From DASSUW01 sp963774155 (GTDB lineage: Bacteria > Actinomycetota > Thermoleophilia > Solirubrobacterales > Solirubrobacteraceae), in assembly GCA_963774155.1 (NCBI GenBank), contig CAVZDW010000010.1, forward strand, positions 62,001 through 126,000: a stretch of DNA of 64,000 nt, given 5' to 3'. Of the stretch, positions 50,894-59,471 are shown piece after piece. Every line of letters begins with the position of its first letter. Within the stretch, counting starts at the first letter, position 1. Made by a program: the position numbers and the translations under genes. The notes below the pieces were generated by a model, which was given only the letters and a program-made list of their open reading frames with translations, had not been told where the DNA came from and did no database searches.

Positions 50894-52900
50894 ATGATGA
50901 TCGGCCGACGGTCGCGCCGGATGGCGCTGACCTTGGCATGTGCGTCGCTGCTCGCTCCGGCGAGCGCATCGGCCGCACAGCAGCTCGTCGTCGACGACGA
51001 CAAGCTGCAGTGCCCGAGTGCGGGGTTCACCTCGATCGCGGCCGCGGTGGCCGCAGCCCAGCCGGGCGACACGGTGAGCGTCTGCGACGGCGTGTACTAC
51101 GAGGGCGCGTCCGGACCGGGCGCCACCTCATTGACGATCGACAAGGCGCTGACGCTCCGCGGTGCGGGAGCCGGGCGCGTCTACGTCGGCCCCACGGGTG
51201 ACCTGGCCGCCTCGCCGGCCGACCTGCGCGACAGCGCGGGCAACATCATCTCCGTCACCGGCGGCGGGACCGTGGACATCTCCGGCATCACCGTCTTCGG
51301 CGCCAACCGGCACGTCGAGGCGGGCATCCACTACCTGAACTCCAACGGCAAGGTGGAGAGCGTCGAGATCGTCGACCTCGTCCGCCCCGGCCTCTACGAC
51401 GGCAGCACCGGCGTGGGCTACTTCGCCTGGGGCAACGAGCCCAGCACCCTGCGCTCCGTCGCGCTCGTGGACTCGCTCGTCGAGGGCTACGACGCGGCCG
51501 GCGTGGTCGTCGACGCCGCGCTCGCCAACGGCACCTCGCGGACCAGCTCGGGGGCCGGGCTCTTCGCCCTGCTGACCGGCAACCGGGTCAGCGGCGGCGG
51601 CGCCGGCGCGGGCATCGCCGGACAGGACGGCTACCGCGTCCTCAACCGCGCGAGCACCGTGGCCGTCGAGAACTCCTTCACGGACAACTCCGACGCGGGC
51701 ATCGACGTGCAGAACTCGATCAGCACGTCACAGACCCGCTTCAACATCAACAACATCCAGCGCAACCGGATCGGCTTCCGCCACGAGGCGGCCTTCGCGG
51801 TCTGCACGCAGGATCCGGGTCGCACCAACAAGTACCGCCTGGACGCGATCCAGAACTGGTGGGGCTCGCCGCTCGGCCCGTCGACGGACGACGTCGCCGG
51901 CCGTGGTGACGCCGCCAGCGGCAACCTCGCGGCGCCCACCGGGTGCACCGCCACCACGGGCACCGCCAACACGACCGACCGGGTCGACTTCCGCGACTTC
52001 CTGACGCGGCCCGCCCCGGTGCCGACGCCGCTCGGCCTGTTCCAGGACAGGCAGCCGACGCTGAACATCACCAGCCCGGCCGACGGATCCGGCACGACCG
52101 CCTACGCGCCGGTCACCATCACGGCCGACGCCGCCGACGACATCGGCGTCCACGACGTGACGTTCCTGCGCGGCGACCAGGTCCTGGCCGTCGACTCCAC
52201 GGCGCCGTACTCGGCGACCTTCACGCCCGACGAGAACGAGGTCTGGAAGAGCCAGTCGATCGTGGCCATCGCCACCGACTCGCGCGGCCAGTCCACGGGT
52301 GACGCGATCCACCTCGGGGGCAAGGAGGACGCCCCGCCGTTCGTCGAGCTGCTCGACGAGGAGCGCCTCAACAACGGCGGCTACGAGCTCTTCGCCATCG
52401 CCGACGACGACCGCGATGTCGAGGCCGTCACGTTCTACCTCGACGGTGAGAAGGAGTGCATCGACCGCCGGCCGCCGTACACGTGCAAGGTGTTCCCGGA
52501 GTTCGTGCCGCGCGACCGTCTGACGGTCGTGGCCGTCGCCCGTGACTCGGCCGGCCAGACCAGCACGGCGCTGGGCACCCTGCGCCTGCCGAACAAGCTC
52601 AAGCCGAAGGGTCTGAGCCTGCACGCCGACGCCAACAACCGGCGGGTGTTCGCCGACGGGCGGCTCAAGCTGCCGCGCGGCGTCGACGAGCGCGACGGCT
52701 GCGAGGGCAAGGTCGAGGTCTCGGTCATCCGCCAGGGCGACGTGGTCGAGTCCGACAAGGTCAAGCTCGATCGCGACTGCGAGTACGCGGTGGCCCTGAG
52801 GGTCAACCGCGACGGGCGTTACCGGGTCGCGGCCCGGTTCCTGGGGAACGATCTGCTGAGGCCCATCTCGGCCGAGCGGGAGGAGGTGACGGTCGGATGA
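50894..52900 (+). CDS. Secreted right-handed beta-helix protein with bacterial Ig-like domain
   Basis: A strong GGGAGGAAGGGGGG site precedes tandem ATGs. The 668-residue protein has a signal peptide (MALTLACASLLAPASASAA), then a parallel beta-helix (FTSIAAAVAAAQPGDTVSVC and DGVYYEG, repeating turns to about residue 380), then Ig-like segments (INITSPADGSGTT-like) and a C-terminal beta domain. The helix could bind or cut polysaccharide, but no lyase catalytic site is recognisable. Its stop overlaps the next gene's start (ATGA). Confidence 0.82.
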   Translation: MMIGRRSRRMALTLACASLLAPASASAAQQLVVDDDKLQCPSAGFTSIAAAVAAAQPGDTVSVCDGVYYEGASGPGATSLTIDKALTLRGAGAGRVYVGPTGDLAASPADLRDSAGNIISVTGGGTVDISGITVFGANRHVEAGIHYLNSNGKVESVEIVDLVRPGLYDGSTGVGYFAWGNEPSTLRSVALVDSLVEGYDAAGVVVDAALANGTSRTSSGAGLFALLTGNRVSGGGAGAGIAGQDGYRVLNRASTVAVENSFTDNSDAGIDVQNSISTSQTRFNINNIQRNRIGFRHEAAFAVCTQDPGRTNKYRLDAIQNWWGSPLGPSTDDVAGRGDAASGNLAAPTGCTATTGTANTTDRVDFRDFLTRPAPVPTPLGLFQDRQPTLNITSPADGSGTTAYAPVTITADAADDIGVHDVTFLRGDQVLAVDSTAPYSATFTPDENEVWKSQSIVAIATDSRGQSTGDAIHLGGKEDAPPFVELLDEERLNNGGYELFAIADDDRDVEAVTFYLDGEKECIDRRPPYTCKVFPEFVPRDRLTVVAVARDSAGQTSTALGTLRLPNKLKPKGLSLHADANNRRVFADGRLKLPRGVDERDGCEGKVEVSVIRQGDVVESDKVKLDRDCEYAVALRVNRDGRYRVAARFLGNDLLRPISAEREEVTVG

Positions 52901-54849
52901 GGCCGCGCAGCCTGAAGTGGATCGTCGCGACGGTGGCCGTCGCCGGTGTGCTCGGCACGCCGGTCGCCCTCGCCGTGACGCAGGACAGCACCGACAGCGG
53001 CGGCTACTCGTCGGATCTCGGCGACGCCCGCGTGGCGGATGCGCGCGCCAAGCGCGCCGCCGACCCCGCGCCGCTGCCGGCTCCCCACCCGCTCACGGGC
53101 AAGGGGGAGAACTTCGAGATCGTCGCCAACGTCCCGATCGACTTCGGCGCCGACATCGAGCTCCACGGCGACTACGCCTACGTGAGCACGTACGGCTCGT
53201 GCTCCGGCGGCACCCCGCCGATCGGCACGCCGTTCCCGGGCAACTGCACGCCGGGCACGGGCGGCGTCACGGTGATCGACATCTCCGATCCGCTGCACCC
53301 GGAGCGGGTCGGCCTGTTCGACTGCGCCGGGGGCCAGAACGACGTCCAGCTCTCGCCGGACGGCAAGTGGCTGGCGATGGCCATCGAGAGCCGCAACAAC
53401 GCGTGCCATCCGGGTGAGGAGGGCAGCGTGGTCATCTCGCTGGCCGATCCCGAGAACCCGGTCGAGGTCTCCTTCCTGCCGATCCGCAACGGCGCGGGGA
53501 CGCTGGTGGGCTCGCACAACCACACGCTCGACTGGCCGTACCTCTACATCAACCAGTACGTGTCGAGCTACAACCGGATCGACATCTTCGATCTGACCAA
53601 CCCCGCCGCTCCGGTGAAGCTGCCGGGCGTGCAGTACGGGCCGCCGGCGTTCGGCAGCACATCGCCGCACGACCTGATCGTCGACCACCGGCCCGACGGC
53701 AAGGACTACGTGTACGCGTCGTCCGGCAACCAGACGTCGGACGTGATCGACGTCACCGACCCGGCCAACCCGGTGGTCCTCCAGCGCCTGGTCGACCCGG
53801 CGGTGGACTTCGCCCACCAGTCCGAGCCCAACCACGACCGCAGCCTGACGCTGATCACGGACGAGTACCGTGGCGGCGGCGAGGCCCGGGCGTGCGGCAA
53901 GACGCAGACGCAGGACGGTCCGCGTGACGTCCCGGTCAACAACGACTTCGGGGACCGCAACAACCTCGGCGCGCTGTACTTCTACAAGACCGGCGCCGAC
54001 GGTCTCGTGGTGCCCGACGGCAACGGCCAGCCGCAGATCGTGGGCACGTACAACATCCCGCTGCAGACCGGCGAGATCGACCCGGCGCTGCTCCAGGGCT
54101 GCACGATCCACATCTACTGGCAGGCTCCGGACGAGAACCGGCTCGTGACCTCGTTCTACGGACGCGGCACGCGCGTGGTCGACTTCTCGAACCCGAAGGC
54201 GGCCAAGGAGCTCGGCTGGTTCATCCCGACCGGCGCCGACACGTGGTCGGCCAAGCCGCACAACGGCTACATCTTCACCGGCGACATCGCACGCGGCTTC
54301 GACGTGCTGCGGTACACCGGCGAGGCTGGCAAGAAGTGGCCGTCGACGGCGGGCCCGGCCGAGGTCCAGCGCGCGAAGTGGCAGGGCGCTCCGGCGCCGG
54401 CCGGCGCGGGCGACACCGGCTCGGCGAACAACAACCCGGCCACCACCGGTGAGCCGACGGTGAACACCAACCCCGGCCCGGCGCGCCTGGCGTCGCCGAG
54501 CTCCGAGGACGGGTGGGCCGACGAGGTCGCGCAGGCGCGCAGCCTCGCGGGCGCCACGCTCCGCAAGACCGTCTCGCTCGGCCGCAAGGCCAAGCGCGGC
54601 GAGAAGGTGACGCTGACGATCCGCACGGCCGCCGGGAGCATCGTCTCCCGCGTGAAGGCGCCGGCCAAGGCCGGCAAGGCCAAGTTGCGGGTCGCCGCCG
54701 CGATCACCGCGGTCCGCGGGACGTACCGCTACACGGCGCGGTTCGCCGGCAGGAACGTGGCCGCCGGGCGCTTCGAGGTGGTCGGCAAGCCCGCCGCGAA
54801 CGCCCAGCTGAAGGCCAACCAGACGCTGGTCTGCCGCATCATCGGCTGA
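52897..54849 (+). CDS. Secreted LVIVD-repeat beta-propeller protein
   Basis: The ATG at 52897 overlaps the upstream stop. The 650-residue protein has a signal peptide (IVATVAVAGVLGTPVALA) and LVIVD-type repeats: GGVTVIDISDPLHPERVGLF, VVISLADPENPVEVSF and IDIFDLTNPAAPVKLPG. The C-terminal quarter is a low-complexity linker plus a beta domain. LVIVD proteins are exported propellers of unknown function. Coupling to the beta-helix gene suggests the two act together on the cell surface. Confidence 0.85.
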   Translation: MRPRSLKWIVATVAVAGVLGTPVALAVTQDSTDSGGYSSDLGDARVADARAKRAADPAPLPAPHPLTGKGENFEIVANVPIDFGADIELHGDYAYVSTYGSCSGGTPPIGTPFPGNCTPGTGGVTVIDISDPLHPERVGLFDCAGGQNDVQLSPDGKWLAMAIESRNNACHPGEEGSVVISLADPENPVEVSFLPIRNGAGTLVGSHNHTLDWPYLYINQYVSSYNRIDIFDLTNPAAPVKLPGVQYGPPAFGSTSPHDLIVDHRPDGKDYVYASSGNQTSDVIDVTDPANPVVLQRLVDPAVDFAHQSEPNHDRSLTLITDEYRGGGEARACGKTQTQDGPRDVPVNNDFGDRNNLGALYFYKTGADGLVVPDGNGQPQIVGTYNIPLQTGEIDPALLQGCTIHIYWQAPDENRLVTSFYGRGTRVVDFSNPKAAKELGWFIPTGADTWSAKPHNGYIFTGDIARGFDVLRYTGEAGKKWPSTAGPAEVQRAKWQGAPAPAGAGDTGSANNNPATTGEPTVNTNPGPARLASPSSEDGWADEVAQARSLAGATLRKTVSLGRKAKRGEKVTLTIRTAAGSIVSRVKAPAKAGKAKLRVAAAITAVRGTYRYTARFAGRNVAAGRFEVVGKPAANAQLKANQTLVCRIIG

Positions 54850-54856
54850 CCACGGG

Positions 54857-54888
54857 ACCGCGCGGCCCCGCTCGGGGCCGCGCGGTTT
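54857..54888 (+). terminator. Rho-independent terminator after the LVIVD gene
   Basis: A perfect 13-base stem, ACCGCGCGGCCCC with GGGGCCGCGCGGT, and a four-base loop are followed by TTTCCCTT. This is the best-formed terminator in the window. Confidence 0.88.
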
Positions 54889-54927
54889 CCCTTGTTAGAA
54901 CTCCCGCGAGCGGGCAGACTCCCGCTC

Positions 54928-56400
54928 GTGGGGGATGAGGTCGCTGCCACCGTCTTCACGGGCGAGGATCGCAAGCGCTACCGCGAGAAGGTCAAGCGGT
55001 GCCTCGACGTGTTCGCGCGCATGCTCGCCGAATCGCGCTTCGACGCCGACCGCCGCTCGATCGGGCTCGAGATCGAGCTCAACATCACCGAGGAGAACGG
55101 CGACCCGGCGCTGGCGAACCAGCACGTGCTCGACCTGATCGCCGACGAGGCGTGGCAGACCGAGCTGGCCCAGTTCAACATCGAGATCAACATCCCGCCG
55201 CGCAGCCTCGAGGGCGACGTGATGTGCGAGCTCGAGACGGCGATCCGCCGGAGCCTCAACCACGCCGAGAAGGGCGCGCAGCAGGCGCACTCGCGCCTGC
55301 TCATGGTGGGCATCCTGCCGACGCTCACGGAGTCCCTGCTCGACGGGTCGGTCCTCAGCGCCAACCCCCGCTACAAGCTGCTCAACGAGCAGATCTTCGC
55401 GGCGCGCGGGGAGGACCTGCACCTGGCCATCGACGGCGTCGAGCGCCTGTCGGTCTACGCCGACACGATCGCGCCCGAGGCCGCCTGCACGAGCGTGCAG
55501 CTGCACCAGCTCGTCGACCCCGGCCAGTTCGCCAAGCACTGGAACGCCGCGCAGTGCATCGCCGGCATCCAGCTCGCGGTCGGCGCGAACTCGCCGTTCT
55601 TCTTCGAGCGCGAGCTCTGGCGGGAGAGCCGCATCGCCGTCTTCGAGCAGGCCACCGACACCCGCCCGGAGGAGCTCAAGGCGCAGGGCGTGCGCCCGCG
55701 CGTGTGGTTCGGCGAGCGCTGGATCACGTCGATCTTCGACCTCTTCGAGGAGAACGTCCGCTACTTCCCGTCGCTGCTGCCGGTGACCGAGGACGAGGAT
55801 CCGGTCGAGGTCATCGACCGCGGCGACACGCCGCGGCTGCAGGAGCTGCGGCTCCACAACGGGACGGTCTACCGCTGGAACCGGCCGATCTACGACGTCG
55901 TGCGCGGGCGCCCGCACCTGCGCGTGGAGAACCGCGTGCTGCCCGCCGGCCCGACCGTGGTGGACACGCTCGCCAACGCCGCCCTCTACTACGGCCTCGT
56001 GCGCGTGCTGGCCGACGACGAGCGCCCGCTGTGGACGCAGATGTCCTTCTCGGCCGCCGAGGAGAACTTCCACGCGTGCGCGCGCGACGGCATCGAGGCC
56101 CGCGTGTACTGGCCGGGCGTGGGCGAGGTGCCCGCCGCCGAGCTGGTCCTGCGCCGCCTGCTCCCGCTCGCCCACGAGGGGCTCGATCGCTGGGGCGTCG
56201 ACGCCGCCGACCGCGACCGGCTGCTCGGCATCATCGAGCGCCGCTGCGTGGAGGGCCGCAACGGCGCCTCGTGGATGGCCGACACGTTCCACAAGCACTA
56301 CGCCCACCTCGACCGGCACGACGCGCTGCGCGAGATGACGGTCCGCTACCGCGAGCACATGCACTCCAACGAGCCGGTCCACACCTGGCCGCTCGGCTGA
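54928..56400 (+). CDS. Glutamate-cysteine ligase family 2 (GCS2)-like protein
   Basis: GTG 54928 gives 490 residues (VGDEVAATVFTGEDRKRYRE); a TTG at 54892 would add 12. Family features are GLEIELNITEENGDP, FNIEINIPPRSLEGD, NPRYKLLNEQIFAARG and HLRVENRVLPAGPTVVD. GCS2 enzymes join glutamate or similar acids to amines with ATP; in actinobacteria the exact substrates vary. The lipoprotein dehydrogenase starts at its stop codon. Confidence 0.85.
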   Translation: MGDEVAATVFTGEDRKRYREKVKRCLDVFARMLAESRFDADRRSIGLEIELNITEENGDPALANQHVLDLIADEAWQTELAQFNIEINIPPRSLEGDVMCELETAIRRSLNHAEKGAQQAHSRLLMVGILPTLTESLLDGSVLSANPRYKLLNEQIFAARGEDLHLAIDGVERLSVYADTIAPEAACTSVQLHQLVDPGQFAKHWNAAQCIAGIQLAVGANSPFFFERELWRESRIAVFEQATDTRPEELKAQGVRPRVWFGERWITSIFDLFEENVRYFPSLLPVTEDEDPVEVIDRGDTPRLQELRLHNGTVYRWNRPIYDVVRGRPHLRVENRVLPAGPTVVDTLANAALYYGLVRVLADDERPLWTQMSFSAAEENFHACARDGIEARVYWPGVGEVPAAELVLRRLLPLAHEGLDRWGVDAADRDRLLGIIERRCVEGRNGASWMADTFHKHYAHLDRHDALREMTVRYREHMHSNEPVHTWPLG

Positions 56401-57440
56401 CACTGCTGCTCGTCCTCCTGCTCGCCGGCTGTGGCGGGGAGGACGCCCCGCCCGACACGGCGCAGACGCCCGAGCCGGCGCCGGCGGGCGAGCTGCAGGT
56501 GGAGGTCGTCGCCGAGGGCCTCGAGGTGCCGTGGGAGATCGCCTGGCTGCCCGACGGGCGCGCGCTGATCACCGAGCGGCCGGGCCGGATCCGCTTCCTC
56601 GACGGCGACATCGTGACGCGCGTGGAGGTCAGCGCCGAGGGCGAGGGCGGCCTGATGGGCCTCGCTCTCGACCCCGAGTTCGAGCAGGAGCCGTTCGTCT
56701 ACCTCTACTTCACGACGGCCGACGGCGTGCTGCTCGAGCGCTGGCGCTGGAACGAGGACGACACCATGACGCGCGAGACGGGCCTGATCCGGGGCGTGAT
56801 CCAGGCCGGGCCGATCCACGACTCCGGGCGGATCGCCTTCGGGCCCGACGGCGACCTCTACGTCGCCACCGGCGACGCCGGCGACGGGCAGCTCGCGCAG
56901 GACGGGAGCTCGCTCAACGGCAAGTACCTGCGGCTGGCCGAGGAGCAGTACCGCTCCGACGAGCCGAGCGACCCCGAGATCGTCTCGCTCGGCCACCGCA
57001 ACCCGCAGGGCTTCGACTGGGAGCCGTCGAGCGGGCGGCTGATCTCCACCGAGCACGGCCCGAGCGGGCAGGACGGCCCGCAGGGCTTCGACGAGATCAA
57101 CGAGATCCACAAGGGCGGCAACTACGGCTGGCCGGAGGTCTACGGCACCGAGCACCGCGAGTTCACGGCGCCGCTGAAGGTCTACGAGGAGGCGATCGCG
57201 CCCTCCGGCGCGACGTTCTGGGGCGACGACTTCTGGTTCGCCACCCTGCGCGGCGAGTCGCTGCGCCGGCTCAACCTCGAGGACGGCACGGAGGAGGTCC
57301 TCCTGGAGGGCGAGTACGGGCGGCTGCGCACCGTGCGCGTCGGTCCCGACGACGCGCTCTACGTGCTGACGAGCAACCAGGACGGCCGCGGATCGCCGGA
57401 GGAAGGAGACGATCGCGTCCTCCGCGTGACGCTGCCGTAG
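56397..57440 (+). CDS. PQQ-type sugar dehydrogenase lipoprotein, apparently starting at CTG
   Basis: The frame encodes a lipoprotein signal (LTLLLVLLLAGCGGED, lipobox LAGC) followed by a soluble glucose/sorbosone dehydrogenase propeller: VPWEIAWLPDGRALITERPG, GLMGLALDPEFEQEPFVYLY, HNPQG-like GHRNPQGFDWEP, and KGGNYGWPEVYG. In frame there is no ATG, GTG or TTG near this N-terminus; CTG at 56397 overlaps the upstream TGA as CTGA and sits at the right place. The enzyme would oxidise sugars at the cell surface, possibly with PQQ. Confidence 0.82.
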   Translation: MTLLLVLLLAGCGGEDAPPDTAQTPEPAPAGELQVEVVAEGLEVPWEIAWLPDGRALITERPGRIRFLDGDIVTRVEVSAEGEGGLMGLALDPEFEQEPFVYLYFTTADGVLLERWRWNEDDTMTRETGLIRGVIQAGPIHDSGRIAFGPDGDLYVATGDAGDGQLAQDGSSLNGKYLRLAEEQYRSDEPSDPEIVSLGHRNPQGFDWEPSSGRLISTEHGPSGQDGPQGFDEINEIHKGGNYGWPEVYGTEHREFTAPLKVYEEAIAPSGATFWGDDFWFATLRGESLRRLNLEDGTEEVLLEGEYGRLRTVRVGPDDALYVLTSNQDGRGSPEEGDDRVLRVTLP

Positions 57441-57454
57441 AGTCCTTCCAAGCG

Positions 57455-58567
57455 ATGAGCCAAGCCGAGCCCACGGTCGCGGTCGACGCGCTCGAGACGT
57501 TCGTCGAGTTGCTGGCCGGGGCCGACGTCGACGGGCAGACCGACGACTTCTATAGCCGGCTGTGCGAGGCGACCTGCCGGGTGGCCTCGATGGACCGCGC
57601 GATCATCTTCCGCTACGACGACGCGCGCCGCCGCGTGCACGCCGCCGGCTCCTACGGGATCGACCTCGACGTGTTCGAGAACGCGCACCTCACCGTCGAG
57701 TCCGCGCCGATCGCCCGGCAGTCGCTGGAGGAGGACCGCGTCATCGAGGTCCGCGACGACGACACGCCCGAGGTGCCCGAGGAGTACCGCGACCTGCTGC
57801 GCGAGGCCACGCTCGTGTGCACGCCGATGTCGGCGGCCGGTCGCTGGCTCGGCGTGATCCTCTCCGACCGCGGCGCCAGCCGCGCGCCGCTGAAGGCCGC
57901 CGAGCGGCAGGCGCTGTGGGCGCTGGGCAAGACGGCGGCGCTGGCCACGCACGCGCGGCTGGCGACCAACCAGCACGCGCGGGCGCGGATGCTGCAGGAG
58001 CGGATCGACCTCGCGCGCGACGTGCACGAGGGCGTCATCCAGCGGCTCTTCGGCGTGCAGCTCGTGTTCTCCAGCCAGGCCGAGCTGTCACCCGAGGCGC
58101 GCGAGCGGATCGCCGCCGAGCTCCAGGCCGCGCTCTTCGACCTGCGGCGCGCGCTCCAGCGCCCGCTCGGGCGCACGGCGCCGGAGACCCACACCACGCT
58201 GCTGGAGGAGGTGGCGCGGCTCCGCAAGGAGCACCGCGATCTCGCCATCCGGTTGACGGCCGGCTCGGAGCGCGTGCAGGTGCCGAAGCGGATCGAGCCG
58301 CTCGCCCAGTCCGTGCTCGCCGAGGCGGTCCGCAACGCGCACAAGCACGCGCGGCCGACGCGCGTGGAGGTCACGCTCGACAGCACGGAGGGGACGCTCA
58401 CGCTCGAGGTGGCCAACGACGGCGTGAAGGGCCGCCCGAAGCAGACCGGCATGGGCCTGCGCCTGGCCGCGCTGGAGGCGCTGCAGGCCGGCGGGATCGT
58501 GGAGTTCGGCGAGCGCGAACCGGGAACATGGCGCGTACGACTGGCAGTCCCCATTGACCACGCCTGA
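57455..58567 (+). CDS. GAF sensor histidine kinase, NarL/LuxR class
   Basis: The 370-residue protein has a GAF domain (about 30-165), HisKA_3 with phosphorylated His191 in ARDVHEGVIQRLFGVQL, and an ATPase domain (VLAEAVRNAHKHARPTRVEV and GMGLRLAALEAL). It has no transmembrane helices. It overlaps the response regulator gene by 14 bases, so the pair is a co-translated two-component system. Confidence 0.92.
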   Translation: MSQAEPTVAVDALETFVELLAGADVDGQTDDFYSRLCEATCRVASMDRAIIFRYDDARRRVHAAGSYGIDLDVFENAHLTVESAPIARQSLEEDRVIEVRDDDTPEVPEEYRDLLREATLVCTPMSAAGRWLGVILSDRGASRAPLKAAERQALWALGKTAALATHARLATNQHARARMLQERIDLARDVHEGVIQRLFGVQLVFSSQAELSPEARERIAAELQAALFDLRRALQRPLGRTAPETHTTLLEEVARLRKEHRDLAIRLTAGSERVQVPKRIEPLAQSVLAEAVRNAHKHARPTRVEVTLDSTEGTLTLEVANDGVKGRPKQTGMGLRLAALEALQAGGIVEFGEREPGTWRVRLAVPIDHA

Positions 58568-59201
58568 CGTCAATCCGAGTCGCCTCTCCACGGGCGGCAC
58601 CGGCGAGCGCCGCCTGCGCGTGCTGATCGTCGACGACCACGAGGTCGTCCACTGGGGCTTCCGGCTCATGCTCGGCGAGCAGCCGTGGGTGGAGCGCTGC
58701 CTGAGCGCGCGCAACTCGGAGGAGGCGGTCGCGCTGGTCCGCCGCTACGAGCCCCACGTCGCGCTGGTCGACCTCTTCGTGGGCCAGGAGTCGGGAGCCG
58801 AGATCTCCGAGCGCCTGCGCTCGATCTCGCCGCAGACCAACGTGCTGATGATCTCCGGCGCGGGCCGGATCTCGCCGAACGCGGCACGCGCCGCCGGCGC
58901 GGCGGGGTTCATCTCCAAGGACTGGCCGGCCGCCGACATCGCCGGCGCCGTCCGCATGGTCGGCCTCGGCATGACCGTGTTCCGCCCGCACGAGGCGCCC
59001 TCGGGCCCGCCGTTGAGCGACCGCGAGCGCGAGGTGCTGGAGGCGATCGCCGGCGGCGCCACCAACCGCGAGATCGCGGGCGAGCTCTTCCTCTCGCCGC
59101 ACACGGTCAAGGAGCACACCTCGACCCTGTATCGCAAGCTCGGCGTGCGGAACCGTGCCGAAGCGGTGCAGAAGGCGCAGCGGCTCGGGCTGATCAGCTG
59201 A
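58554..59201 (+). CDS. LuxR/NarL family response regulator
   Basis: TTG 58554 is the likely start. The 215-residue protein has a receiver (LRVLIVDDHEVVHWGF) with phosphoacceptor Asp73 in ALVDLFVGQE, and a C-terminal LuxR HTH (LSDREREVLEAIAGGATNRE and LFLSPHTVKEHTSTLYRKLG). It pairs with the kinase just upstream. The structured region that follows may contain its terminator or its targets. Confidence 0.93.
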   Translation: MTTPDVNPSRLSTGGTGERRLRVLIVDDHEVVHWGFRLMLGEQPWVERCLSARNSEEAVALVRRYEPHVALVDLFVGQESGAEISERLRSISPQTNVLMISGAGRISPNAARAAGAAGFISKDWPAADIAGAVRMVGLGMTVFRPHEAPSGPPLSDREREVLEAIAGGATNREIAGELFLSPHTVKEHTSTLYRKLGVRNRAEAVQKAQRLGLIS

Positions 59202-59255
59202 CGAACGTCAACTGCGCTGGGTAGGGAAGTGGCGAATCTCGCCGCGGCGAGGGCG

Positions 59256-59297
59256 CGTGGAACGTTTTGCATCCTATGCACGGCAAAACGTTCCACG
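59256..59297. promoter_or_regulatory. 15-base inverted repeat with nested dyads before the fab operon
   Basis: The arms CGTGGAACGTTTTGC (59256-59270) and GCAAAACGTTCCACG (59283-59297) are exact reverse complements around 12 bases. Each arm contains AACGTT, and a second small palindrome, TGCATcctATGCA, spans the loop. It is AT-rich relative to its surroundings and lies about 175 bases before fabD. An exact 14-base palindrome, CTCGCCGCGGCGAG, lies just upstream at 59238-59251. A paired operator is the likely reading. Confidence 0.55.
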
Positions 59298-59388
59298 GGC
59301 GACCGGGAGGCCGATCCCGCTCCCTCAATGCCGGGGTTTGGCCGGGGCGATGATCGCCCAAGGCGCGTCCCAACATCGCTAACGTCGC

Positions 59389-59419
59389 CCGGGGGGACGC
59401 AGACCCCCCGGCCGGGGGG
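59389..59419 (+). promoter_or_regulatory. Mutually exclusive hairpins in the fabD leader
   Basis: Segment A (CCGGGGGG, 59389-59396), segment B (CCCCCCGG, 59404-59411) and segment C (CCGGGGGG, 59412-59419) are such that B can pair with A around a seven-base loop or with C as an 18-base palindrome ACCCCCCGGCC... around GGCC. A separate hairpin GGGCGA-TGA-TCGCCC sits at 59345-59359. If transcribed, this could be an attenuator or processing signal; otherwise it is a strong cruciform. Confidence 0.45.
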
Positions 59420-59471
59420 TTCCACCCTGCCAATGCTGTGACCGCGCGTACCCGGCGGACAAGTTCTTCGT

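Noticed and set aside
59389..59419. Simple rho-independent terminator of the response regulator gene
   Set aside because: There is no T-run, it lies 190 bases after the stop, and two pairings are possible. An attenuator or cruciform fits at least as well, so I did not call it a terminator.
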